Positions 56,169 to 64,000 of a DNA stretch of 64,000 nt are shown here, piece by piece. The DNA lies in contig NW_004450277.1 of assembly GCF_000321225.1 (NCBI RefSeq), positions 2,410,234 through 2,474,233 of the forward strand, given 5' to 3'. The notes beneath the pieces were generated by a model. The model had not been told where the DNA came from and did no database searches. It was given only the letters and a program-made list of their open reading frames with translations. The position numbers were made by a program, and so were the translations under genes. Source of the DNA: Odobenus rosmarus divergens. Taxonomy: Eukaryota; Chordata; Mammalia; Carnivora; Odobenidae. Each line of letters begins with the position of its first letter. Position 1 is the stretch's first letter.

Positions 56169-56301
56169 CTATATGTTTTTTTTAAACATCAAAAAGCAAA
56201 ATCTTGGGAGTATGGGGGGAAAAAAGGCAAAATCTTTCATAAAAATTTTTCTTTGGGGGCTGGAGCCTTGTCTGCCCAACTGGGTAATCCAGCACCAATG
56301 T

Positions 56302-56331
56302 TTTCATTTCATTTCATTTCATTTCATTTCA
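56302..56331. repeat. (TTTCA)6 pentanucleotide repeat
   Basis: Six perfect pentamers followed by a shortened unit. Confidence 0.95.
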
Positions 56332-56470
56332 TTCATTGGTCCCAGTGGCAATGACGTATTCTCTCTCTTTGGCTGAGAAAACTGAGGCTCAAAGAGACCA
56401 GGTGATTTATCAGATTCATGCAACCTTGGAGGCACAATTCAAACCACCATGTTTGATGAAAATCCCCTTT

Positions 56471-56673
56471 GGGGCGCCTGGGTGGCTCAGTTGGTTAAGC
56501 AACTGCCTTCGGCTCAAGTCATGATCCTGGAGTCCCGGGATCGAGTCCCACATCGGGCTCCCTGCTCGGCGGGGAGTCTGCCTCTCCCTCTGATCCTCTT
56601 CCCTCTCGTGCTCTCTATCTCTCATTCTCTCTCTCTCAAATAAATAAATAAAATCTTCAAAAAAAAAAAAAAA
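56471..56673 (+). mobile_element. CAN-SINE, full length, sense
   Basis: Perfect 14-base target copies GAAAATCCCCTTTG and a long A-run: a young insertion. Confidence 0.96.
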
Positions 56674-56929
56674 GAAAATCCCCTTTGTAGGACATGGGGT
56701 CGCCCCTCTGAGAATGAGTGCTGGAGGAGGGGGTGTGGTGTGGGAGATATATATATGGCATGCCCTACCACCTAGACAGTGAAAGGAGCCGTGGACAGAG
56801 TTGGGGGACCTGGGTACCAGCCCAGGTCACAGTGTGAATCCATATTCATGTGGCCATGGCAGACTTGCTGAGCTCCCCTCCAAATCCATGTTATGTAAAC
56901 CTTCTTCATTTAGGTAAATGCACTACCCT

Positions 56930-57420
56930 TCACCCAGATGCTTAGGCTAAAATTCTAGGGGCCATCCTTGATGCCATCCCTCCCTTTACCCCCTGGGGCC
57001 ATCAGCACCACTTGGCCCAATCTCCACAATCTATCCCAAATTCAGTCACTTTTCTCCACCTCCTCTGCTCCTACCATGATCCAGGCTATGAACCTCAGTT
57101 TTCCAGATCAGGTCTCCTCCTCCTCCTCCTCTCCACTTGGATCTGATTTAAACATCTGAGTCAGGTCACGGCTGAAATGGTGACATTCAAAATCCCTGCC
57201 ATAGCTTATTGGTCCCACAAGACCTGGCCCCCTATTATTTCTCCCCTCCTCACTCCCTCTACTCTGGCTACACTGGTGTCCTGGCTGTCCCTACCACATG
57301 CCATCCACAAGCTGAATCCTGACCTAGGTCTTGCCCTGGCTGCATCGATCCTGTCTCCATTTTATCTTCTTCCCGGGTTGATCCACACCGGATAGTCTCT
57401 TATTTGCTTATTTACGTTCA
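56930..57420 (+). repeat. L2 LINE fragment, sense
   Basis: GGGGCCATCCTTGATGCCAT, GGTGACATTCAAAATCCCTG and CAAGACCTGGCCCCCTATTA follow L2 order. Confidence 0.75.
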
Positions 57421-57479
57421 TTTTCTGACACTCCCTACCCAACAGGTAAGCTATGGGCTTTCCTGTCTGAATTCCTAGC

Positions 57480-57690
57480 CAGCTGCCTGCTACATACCAG
57501 GTGCTCAGTCAAGGTCAGGCTGTCTGGCTGACTCACTTTGCACAAGTCCCTCTCTTCTCTGGGCCTCAGTCCCCTCATCTGAAAAGGTGCCCCGATTCTC
57601 CTTGCCCTGACTCCTCCTGGAGCAGCTCTGAGGCTCAAAGGAGGTGGTGAATATAACGAATGAACGTCGCAAACTATAAAGTTCTGTGCC
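57480..57690 (+). repeat. MIR, sense
   Basis: TTGCACAAGTCCCTCTCTTC, CTCAGTCCCCTCATCTGAAA. Confidence 0.75.
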
Positions 57691-58528
57691 CTAGGGAGAC
57701 ATCGTGCCGTTTTTCTTCCACCCGTTCTCCTGGCCTTCACCCTCCTTTCCAAATGATAGGACTCAGAACACTTGCTCATTGAGACCCTTTCCTTTTTGCT
57801 TCCTGAAATTAGGTGGTCTGCTCTTCCCAGAAATGTCTGCCTTGTCCCCAGAAACCCAACCCTTTGGCATCTAAACTAGGCCTCCTAGGTGTTCTCAGTG
57901 GTACATCTTTTGCCACGTGGCAGGTCTTGGCTTATGGAGCAGAAACTAGGCCCAGCAGCGCTCCCCACAAGCCCACCAGCTTATATATTTCTTTCCCCTA
58001 AAGGCATACCTCAGATGGTGGGGACAAGCCACAGGCCCTCTGGGGGGATCCCCTTCTTCCTACACGGACTGGAACCCAATTTTGGATGTTTGTGCCAGTG
58101 GCCAAGAAGTTCCTCCTGCTCATTCACAGGAGGCTCCCCATCTCACTTTCACATTTCCTTAATCTCCATCCAGGTTCCTAGGTAGGACAAGATCCAATAG
58201 GTTTGGAAATGTTTGCAGCTGCCAGGGAATTTGCCATTTAGTTATTTGCAAATACCTGGTAGGAGATGAAGGGAGAAAGCTGTGCTTTTACTCAGAGAGC
58301 TGGAGACCCGGAGGCAGGAAACCTGTGTTCTTTCATTCATTCATTCAACAAACTTGTATTGAACTCCTGTGGGCACTGGAGGGCACTGGAAATACAGCTT
58401 GGAACTAGACAGATGCAGTTTCTGCCCTCATGGAATATGGTTTATAGTGTGTGTCTGTAACAAGAAAAAAACAAGAAAAATAAAGATGTAAATAAGGAAA
58501 TATCCAAAACAGTTTGAAATAGCTCTGC
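57691..58528. other. Intergenic, mostly unique
   Basis: An L2-associated piece around 58325-58440 (CATTCATTCATTCAACAAAC, CTGCCCTCATGGAATATGGT). No exon recognised. Confidence 0.5.
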
Positions 58529-58743
58529 ATGGGGTGCTTGGGTGGCTTAGGTCATGATCTCTAGGGGTCCTGGGATGGAGCCCCATATCTGGCTCCCTGC
58601 TCAGCAGGGAGTCTCCTTCTCCCTCTTCCTCCGCCCCTCCCCCTGCCTCTCCCTCTGCCCCCTCATATGCTCACTCTCTCTCAAATAAATAAATAAAATC
58701 CTAAAAAACACTCTCAAATAAATAAATAAAATCCTAAAAAAAA
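58529..58743 (+). mobile_element. CAN-SINE, sense, with duplicated tail
   Basis: The head has a deletion (GGGTGGCTTAGGTCATGATC). The tail unit CTCTCAAATAAATAAATAAA plus ATCCTAAAAAACA occurs twice. Perfect flanks TTTGAAATAGCTCTGC. Confidence 0.94.
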
Positions 58744-58759
58744 TTTGAAATAGCTCTGC

Positions 58760-59200
58760 GAACTACAAAGGGAATGACATCAGATAGGAGGGAAGGAGTG
58801 GGGATGCTGTTCGGTGGGGTGGTCAGGAAAAGCATCTCTGGAAGATGACCTTTTGGGAGAGAACAGAAAGGTGAGAGACTGGCCATGCAGAGTCCTCTGG
58901 ACAAGAAATGTCCAGGAACATGCTTGATGTGTTTGAGGAACAGCCAAGAGGTGAGAAGGTTGAGTGAAGTGGGGCAGCAGGGAGGATAGGAGATGCCTGG
59001 AAAGGCAGGCAGGAGCCAGCTCCTATAGGGCCTCATAGGCCATCCTGTCATCATGCATTTTTCTTTCATTCCTTCATTCAACACATATTTATTAGGCATC
59101 TCCTGTGCGCTAAGATACACGGAGACTCTGCCCTCGCAGTCTAATGTGTGGAGAGACACACAATAAACAGATAAACAAATATATGAATATAAATACCAGG
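58760..59200. repeat. Old interspersed repeat (L2-associated type)
   Basis: GGGGTGGTCAGGAAAAGCAT, AATGTCCAGGAACATGCTTG, GGGCCTCATAGGCCATCCTG and TTCATTCAACACATATTTAT. Same repeat family as 47356-48120. Confidence 0.6.
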
Positions 59201-59378
59201 TACGATAAATATTAGGAAGTACTGTTTTCCAATAGTTCAACACCCTTTAAGGGCAGAGGCGCTTGAGACCTAAGAGTGGGGCTGCTTCTGCTTGTGAGGC
59301 CGGCTGGACCTGAGAACCCAGGCGGCAAAGAACCCGGCCGCCTTCCCTGTCTGCTCTCCTCTCCTCTCCCTTCCCCTC

Positions 59379-59390
59379 AAGATGGCTGAC
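59379..59390 (+). promoter_or_regulatory. YY1-like motif AAGATGGCTGAC
   Basis: Matches the AANATGGCNG core of YY1 sites and lies at the upstream border of the DNMT3B island. Sequence match only. Confidence 0.4.
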
Positions 59391-59608
59391 AAAGGCCCAG
59401 CAGGGTGGGAGGAAGGACCGGTCCGAGGGTCTAGAGGGGGTGACTGACTGGCTGGGGCACGGCAGCGCCCAGGTGGCATTGCGGCTGGAGGTGGGGGTAG
59501 AGGGGAGACTCCGCTGCTGTGTGACTCCCGTGGGGGCAAGTCCCTCTCTGGGCCGCGCATCCTGCTCCGGGTGGGGGGCGGGGAAAGGGGTCCCCCGGCT
59601 GAGTCCCA

Positions 59609-59626
59609 GTGTGTGTGTGTGTGTGT
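59609..59626. repeat. (GT)9 followed by a G7 run
   Basis: Dinucleotide repeat inside the DNMT3B island, continuing into G bases 59627-59633. Confidence 0.93.
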
Positions 59627-59827
59627 GGGGGGGTGATGTCGGCTAGGGCCCCATCACGGTCTGTTAGCCCGATGGGTGATTTAACAGGCGGAGTGGGGAC
59701 AGGAGGCGGCGCCTGTGGAGGAGGGGCGGAGGGGAGGCTCCGAAGTGATTTCAAATTTCCCTCGTTCCCACCCCCCATTTCCCCCCCCCACCCCTCGCGC
59801 CCGGGGCCGGCTCTGAGTGGCTGCGGC

Positions 59828-59853
59828 GGGGGCGCCCCCGGGCGGGGGCGGGG
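59828..59853 (+). promoter_or_regulatory. GC palindrome plus GC boxes with G-quadruplex potential
   Basis: GGGGGCGCCCCC (59828-59839) is a perfect palindrome. With GGG, GGGGG and GGGG at 59840-59853 it forms four G-tracts with loops of 7, 1 and 1. Confidence 0.7.
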
Positions 59854-59959
59854 CGAGCGCCAGGCCGGGGTTACAAGGGGCCTCGGCACCGCCCCCTCCC
59901 CACCCACTCTCGCCGCCCGGTCCCGCCTGAGCTGCCTCGGCGCAGCAGCCGCCCCCCAG

Positions 59960-60217
59960 CCCCGCGGCCGCAGCCCGCGTGGACGCTCCGAGCGCCCCCC
60001 GACGGACGCAACCGGCCCACTGGCAGGCCGGCGAGCGGGCGGCCGCCGCGCCAGGCCGGCAGCGCGGGGGTTAAGTGGCCCAAGTAAACGTAGTTCGGCG
60101 ATCGGCGCCGGAGATTCGCGAGCCGAGCGCCCTGCGCGGCCGCCCGCCGGCCTCCCGCCAGCCTGTCCCGACCCGCGGCTCGCCCGCAGAGCGGCGCCCG
60201 AGCCAGGTTCTCGGCAG
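59960..60217 (+). other. DNMT3B: DNMT3B non-coding exon 1 (5' boundary approximate)
   Basis: DNMT3B is the de novo DNA cytosine-5 methyltransferase that sets methylation in early development. The stretch around 60070-60125 (GTGGCCCAAGTAAACG, GGCGATCGGCGCCGGAG) resembles the mammalian DNMT3B first exon as I remember it. It ends at a strong donor, CGGCAG|GTGAGC, with GT at 60218. No start codon is expected in this exon; the ATG lies in exon 2, outside the window. The transcription start is not resolvable here, and another donor (CCAG|GTTCTC at 60206) is possible but weaker. Confidence 0.65.
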
Positions 60218-60419
60218 GTGAGCGCCCCGTGGCCCCGGGGAGGCTCGTCAGTCCGGGGGTCCGGGCCTGGTGGGGGAGGGGACAGCGGAGGGGTCCCGGG
60301 ACTACCAGGAGGGACCCTTTTCCTGGGACGTCCGGGGGAGGCGGCTCCCATCCGGCTGGAGACCCGGCATGGTAGGGGACGAGGGGTGGACCACCTGTGG
60401 CAAGAAGGAAAAAGGGGGG

Positions 60420-62592
60420 GAGGACATGTGACTTGAAGGGATATGAGTGGGTTACTCATGCTGTATTCCCAAGACCCCGAGGGAGAGAAGTTCGTCCCCA
60501 GGGAGGGAGACGAGTTGGCCTTCTTGGGGTCTAGAGTCGAGGGGAGGACGTGTCCCTCTGGAGAGGAGTGCAGGAAGAAGCTTCGGTCATTGGGAGGGGG
60601 TGTCCTTACCTGCCTTCGGCTTCAGAGCGAGCCTCCTTAGAGGCGGGGGAAGGAATTCAACCAGGAAGGTGGGCGTCCGTCCCTCATGACTTGGACCTGT
60701 GGGTTTCAGGCGAAGGGACCGTTTCCCCCCCGCTCCTAGGGATAGAAGGTAACTAGTGGATGTGCGGGCGAGCAGGTGGGCCAGGGTGTGCGCCAGAGGG
60801 GCGGTCTTTCGGGGTCCTCCCTAGATGAGCCACCCCGCCGAGGCACCGCGGGGCTGCCGTGACGCCCTCGGGAGGGGCTGCCCTCTCCCTGTGCACACCT
60901 GGCGGGGGAGGAGCCGGGTCGGGGTGGCGCCGCCCTGCCCCGGTCACACTGCCTTCCCTGGGGGCTCGCTTTCCATTTTTCCCCTCTTCCGGGATGAAGC
61001 TGGTCCCACTTCCCACACTCCACAAACTGAGGTCTCAAAAGCTGTAGCGCCACCTCCCAGAAGAACAGCATCCCTCCTCTTGTGATTGTTGGAGGGTAGG
61101 TGATGAGTCCCTCTTCGCTGGAGAAAAAGTGGAAGCCAAGAGAGACTGTGGGGTGAACTTAGCAAGTTAGCAGCAGGGAGCCGTTCTTGGGCTCAGGCTT
61201 TCCTGCTGGATTCACTCACCTGTGGCAAAGAAGGGCAGCCGTCTGGGCCTAGCCCCAGGCCTGTGCTTCGACCTCCAGCTTGCCTTTCCCCCTTATCATA
61301 CCCCTGGCCTGAGAGACTGAGCCCTTATGCTTCCTCATCTCCCCCCCGCGCCCCCAAAGTGAGAGGGTACATGAAGTAAAGACAGTTAAGGACGGTATGA
61401 GTTTTGAACCGCCTCCTGATTTGTGGGTGCTGTGGGTTTGGACTGGTGGTAGTTTTGCCGGGGAGGGATATCCCTTCTGGGGCCCTCAGGTGGAGGGCCC
61501 AGGACACTGAGCTACCCCTGCCCTCCTCTCCAACACCTGCTGTGGCTACTTGAGGCCACCCCTCACCCCCCAGTGGGTTCTAAGGTTGCCATGATTTTTC
61601 CAGGGTGGAAATGATGATAGGGCTGGTATACAGTAACCATTCAAAGAAAGTGCCACTGTTAGCATTCTTGTGAGGTAAGCTGGCTGCCCTCTTTAAGGAC
61701 ATGCATAGGTCTTTGCATGTATTTAAATCTGTCCCACCAAGTCCGTTTCCCTCTGTGGTTATAGTTATTACATCTGTGAAATAGCAACAATCTTACTAAT
61801 AACTCCAGGTTGTATAAGAATGAAATCAGTTTTATGCATGATTTAACCTCTAACCCTCCATATTCCTTAGGTGTCTGATGGGTGTAAATAGCTCCTACCA
61901 CACTGAGTTTGGTAAGGGCTTGATGGGGTAGTGCTTGGTATAGCATGTGATGAGTGATGACATCTGTATTAGTTAACCAATAGCCCCTATTTTTAGGGTA
62001 ACCATTAATGAGAACAGGAGTTGAAGGGAGGGACCTCTGCTGGCCCCGCCTACCCTGCCTTCCTCCTAGGTACTCTATTCCTCTCAGCTATGAAAGCTTT
62101 TCCAAATCATTGTCCTCAATTTGGGAGTTGGCAGGAAGGAACGCCTTTGTTCCCTTTTGAAAGGAGCCAGGGTTTTCTTTTATGGGTTGGGGCCATTTTT
62201 ACTGCCCCCCCCCCAAAAAAGCTTGAGGCCTACCTTGGAGGAGTAATTGCAGGGCTAAGTGAGGTCCTTTACCTTTCCCTGTTGGGGTGGAGAGGGCCCA
62301 GACAAAGGGGTTGGGGCTGGCTGCATCCTGCTCCTTAAAGCCATAGTCATAGCCACCCCCCTTCAAAGGCTAGAAGGGGAGGGAGCTGCAGGGGGTGAAA
62401 GGGAGGAGCAAGGGAGGTGGGGGGTGGGGGAGGCTGCTTCCCTTCCTTTCCTTCCTCCAGCCACGTGGGGCCTGCAACCAAATGGTGCCTGTCACCCCTC
62501 ATTATTGCAGCCCTGGGGACCTGCCTCCAATCTGGGGTGTGGGCAAGTTCTCCCCTTTCAGGAAAACTTACCTTAGGATTCCTTTTGTCTGG
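60420..62592. other. DNMT3B intron 1, SINE-free stretch
   Basis: GC-rich to about 61,030, then unique sequence with no recognised exon. 61600-61950 is MIR-like in places. Confidence 0.5.
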
Positions 62593-62784
62593 GACGCCTG
62601 GGCGGCTCAGTCGGTTAAGCGTCTGCTTTCTGCTCAGATCATGATCCCAGGGTCCTGGGATCAAGTCCCACATCAGGCTCCCTGCTCAGCGCTCAGCGGG
62701 GAGCCTGCTTCTCCCTCTGCCTATTTCTCCCCCTGCTTGTGCTCTTTCTCTGATAAATGAATAAATAAAATCTTAAAAAAAAAA
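62593..62784 (+). mobile_element. CAN-SINE, sense, with small duplication
   Basis: GCTCAGCGCTCAGCGGGGAG shows an internal repeat. Flanks AGGATTCCTTTTGTCTG and AGGATTCCTTTTTTCTC. Confidence 0.95.
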
Positions 62785-62911
62785 GGATTCCTTTTTTCTC
62801 AGACCAGCTCTCATGCCAGCTGTCCAGCCTTCAGGCTCAAGACACCTTTTCCAATTGCATCAGAAATTAACACCTCCTCGGTCCTGGGTCCTATACCATG
62901 ACAAGTACCCG

Positions 62912-62927
62912 CCCCCCCCCCCCCCCC
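62912..62927. repeat. C16 homopolymer in a C-rich block
   Basis: Sixteen C bases, then GCCCCGCCCC, to 62937. A likely sequencing and assembly trouble spot. Confidence 0.9.
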
Positions 62928-63011
62928 GCCCCGCCCCATCATCCAGCCCTTGGTAGGTACAGGGCCTCAGCTCTGGCCAGAATCATTCTTGTGTTAGTGA
63001 GGTGTTTGTTT

Positions 63012-63202
63012 TGTTTTTGTTTTTTTAGATTTTATTTATTTGCAGAGAGAGAGAGAACAGAAACACAAGCAGGGGGAGTGGGAGAGGGAGAAGCAGGCTT
63101 CCTGCCAAACAGGGAGCCCAATGCTGGGATCGATCACAGGACCCTGGGACCATGACCTGAGCTGAAGGCAGATGCTTAACGACTGAGCCACCCAGGTGCC
63201 CC
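63012..63202 (-). mobile_element. CAN-SINE, full length, antisense
   Basis: GATTTTATTTATTTGCAGAG to GAGCCACCCAGGTGCCCC. Confidence 0.94.
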
Positions 63203-63717
63203 ATGTTTTTTTTTTTTTTTTAATTGTGAACTTGGGTTGATTTTTCAGTTTCTTGGTGGACCAGAGAAGTGCAGAATTCCTCATTTCATTAGCAGACCAT
63301 CCTTTTCTTTGTAAAGTGATGGGCAGATTTGTCTCCCTTCTTGGTGGGGGCTGATCTCGTCCTCTTGTAGCTGATGGGACCAAGGTGCTATGCAGCCCAC
63401 TTGCTTCCGCACCTTGGTGGTTAGTGCTTTTCAGGACACTGCACATCTGCCTCCATCCCAGGGCAGTGCCTCCCTCCAGAAGAGAACAGCCCACTGCGGG
63501 TGCTCCTGTATCTGGCCGTGGCTAGAGGAAGTGGCCTGGTGAATGCAGAGCAAGCCTGCACATGGATCACATTTCTGGAGATCCTCGTTCCAATCTGTGA
63601 AGTGGGTAAAAGTCCACATCTACCCGGTGTAGTTATATCATCAGGACTAAATGGAATCCAGATCCTTTTATTTTAGTTGTTCATTCACAAAATAGAGGGG
63701 GGTCCCTAACCCAAGTA

Positions 63718-64000
63718 CAGTTGACCCTTTTAACAATGCAGGGGTTAGGGACACTGCCTTCCTGCTCCCCCCGCACTTGAAAATCCAGTTTAACTTGACT
63801 CCCCCCAAGTTGAATCGCCTACTGTTGACCAGAAACACTACTGATAACAGTCTGTTAACACATATTTTTCATGTTACATGTATTCTGTAATTTATTCTAA
63901 GAATAATACCTAACTTAATTTTTTTTTGTATTTTTAGTCTATGCAGTTCATCTGAGTTTTTTCAAATTATTGGAAGTCTCCAAAATTTTCAGTATGTTTG
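63718..64000. mobile_element. TcMar-Tigger-type non-autonomous DNA transposon, cut by the window end
   Basis: Begins CAGTTGACCCTT after a TA dinucleotide, then GCAGGGGTTAGGG, CGCCTACTGTTGACCAGAAA and near the edge CTATGCAGTTCATCTGAGTT, the order of a Tigger3/MER44-like element. The right inverted repeat is not reached. Confidence 0.8.

Larger units (their letters stand above)
59420..60420 (+). promoter_or_regulatory. DNMT3B: DNMT3B CpG-island promoter
   Basis: About 1 kb of GC- and CpG-rich, SINE-free sequence. It has GC boxes at 59840-59855 (GGGCGGGGGCGGGGCG) and no clear TATA box. It lies about 20 kb head to head with COMMD7, where DNMT3B begins in mammals. Confidence 0.8.
60218..64000 (+). 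other. DNMT3B: DNMT3B intron 1, left part
   Basis: From the exon 1 donor to the window edge. It holds two CAN-SINEs, a poly-C tract and a Tigger-type transposon. No recognisable DNMT3B coding exon is seen. Confidence 0.65.

Noticed and set aside
58734..59243. 169-codon minus-strand frame upstream of DNMT3B
   Set aside because: Lies in an old L2-associated repeat and starts or ends at repeat borders; no domain.
59609..60436. 275-codon open frame on the plus strand in the same island
   Set aside because: Same cause. It begins in a (GT)n repeat and reads through exon 1 and past its splice donor.
59431..60459. 342-codon open frame on the minus strand across the DNMT3B island
   Set aside because: Composition-driven: GC-rich sequence lacks stop codons, other long frames overlap it on both strands, and the product is a low-complexity Pro/Arg/Gly chain without a domain.

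Overview
This is a stretch of nuclear genome from a carnivoran mammal. The evidence is the very high density of tRNA-Lys-derived CAN-SINEs, whose sense copies open with GGCGCCTGGGTGGCTCAG and end in AATAAAATCTT plus an A-run, together with a carnivore-type L1 3' end and older MIR, L2, L1M, hAT and Tigger fossils. The SINE consensus (GTCGTTAAGCGTCTGCCTTC and the tail GCTTGTGTTCCCTCTC) looks like an arctoid caniform (seal, mustelid or bear group) rather than a dog-type SINE. That placement is inference.

Two gene loci are present, arranged head to head. COMMD7 lies on the minus strand, from its polyadenylation signal near 20.4 kb to its CpG-island promoter near 39.9 kb. I could place all nine coding exons; they join in frame with GT-AG introns into an intact 200-residue protein. 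About 20 kb away a second CpG island (about 59.4-60.4 kb), read on the plus strand, matches the promoter and non-coding first exon of DNMT3B. Its coding exons would lie beyond the right edge, so 60,218-64,000 is intron 1. The pair COMMD7(-)/DNMT3B(+) is the known mammalian gene order.

Layout: 1-20.4 kb is intergenic sequence 3' of COMMD7, with repeats and no exon I can defend. 20.4-23.2 kb holds six COMMD7 exons packed in 2.1 kb, with no CAN-SINE from about 19.4 to 23.4 kb. 23.2-32.6 kb is the large intron 3; exons 2 and 3 are at 32.6-32.8 kb; 32.8-39.6 kb is intron 1; the promoter island is at 39.5-39.95 kb. 40-59.4 kb is the repeat-rich spacer, including an L1 with clear target-site duplications (41.3-42.06 kb) and a SINE pile-up (53.2-56.2 kb). 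59.4-64 kb is the DNMT3B 5' region.

The two genes have unrelated jobs. COMMD7 is a Commander-complex subunit in endosomal recycling and NF-kB control; DNMT3B is a de novo DNA methyltransferase. Nothing here indicates a bacterial-style operon, CRISPR array or new protein system. The most distinctive structure is the repeat history: several sites took serial or nested SINE insertions that left ladders of near-identical target duplications. The COMMD7 promoter also has an unusual G-quadruplex/CGG-repeat arrangement with an upstream in-frame start codon.
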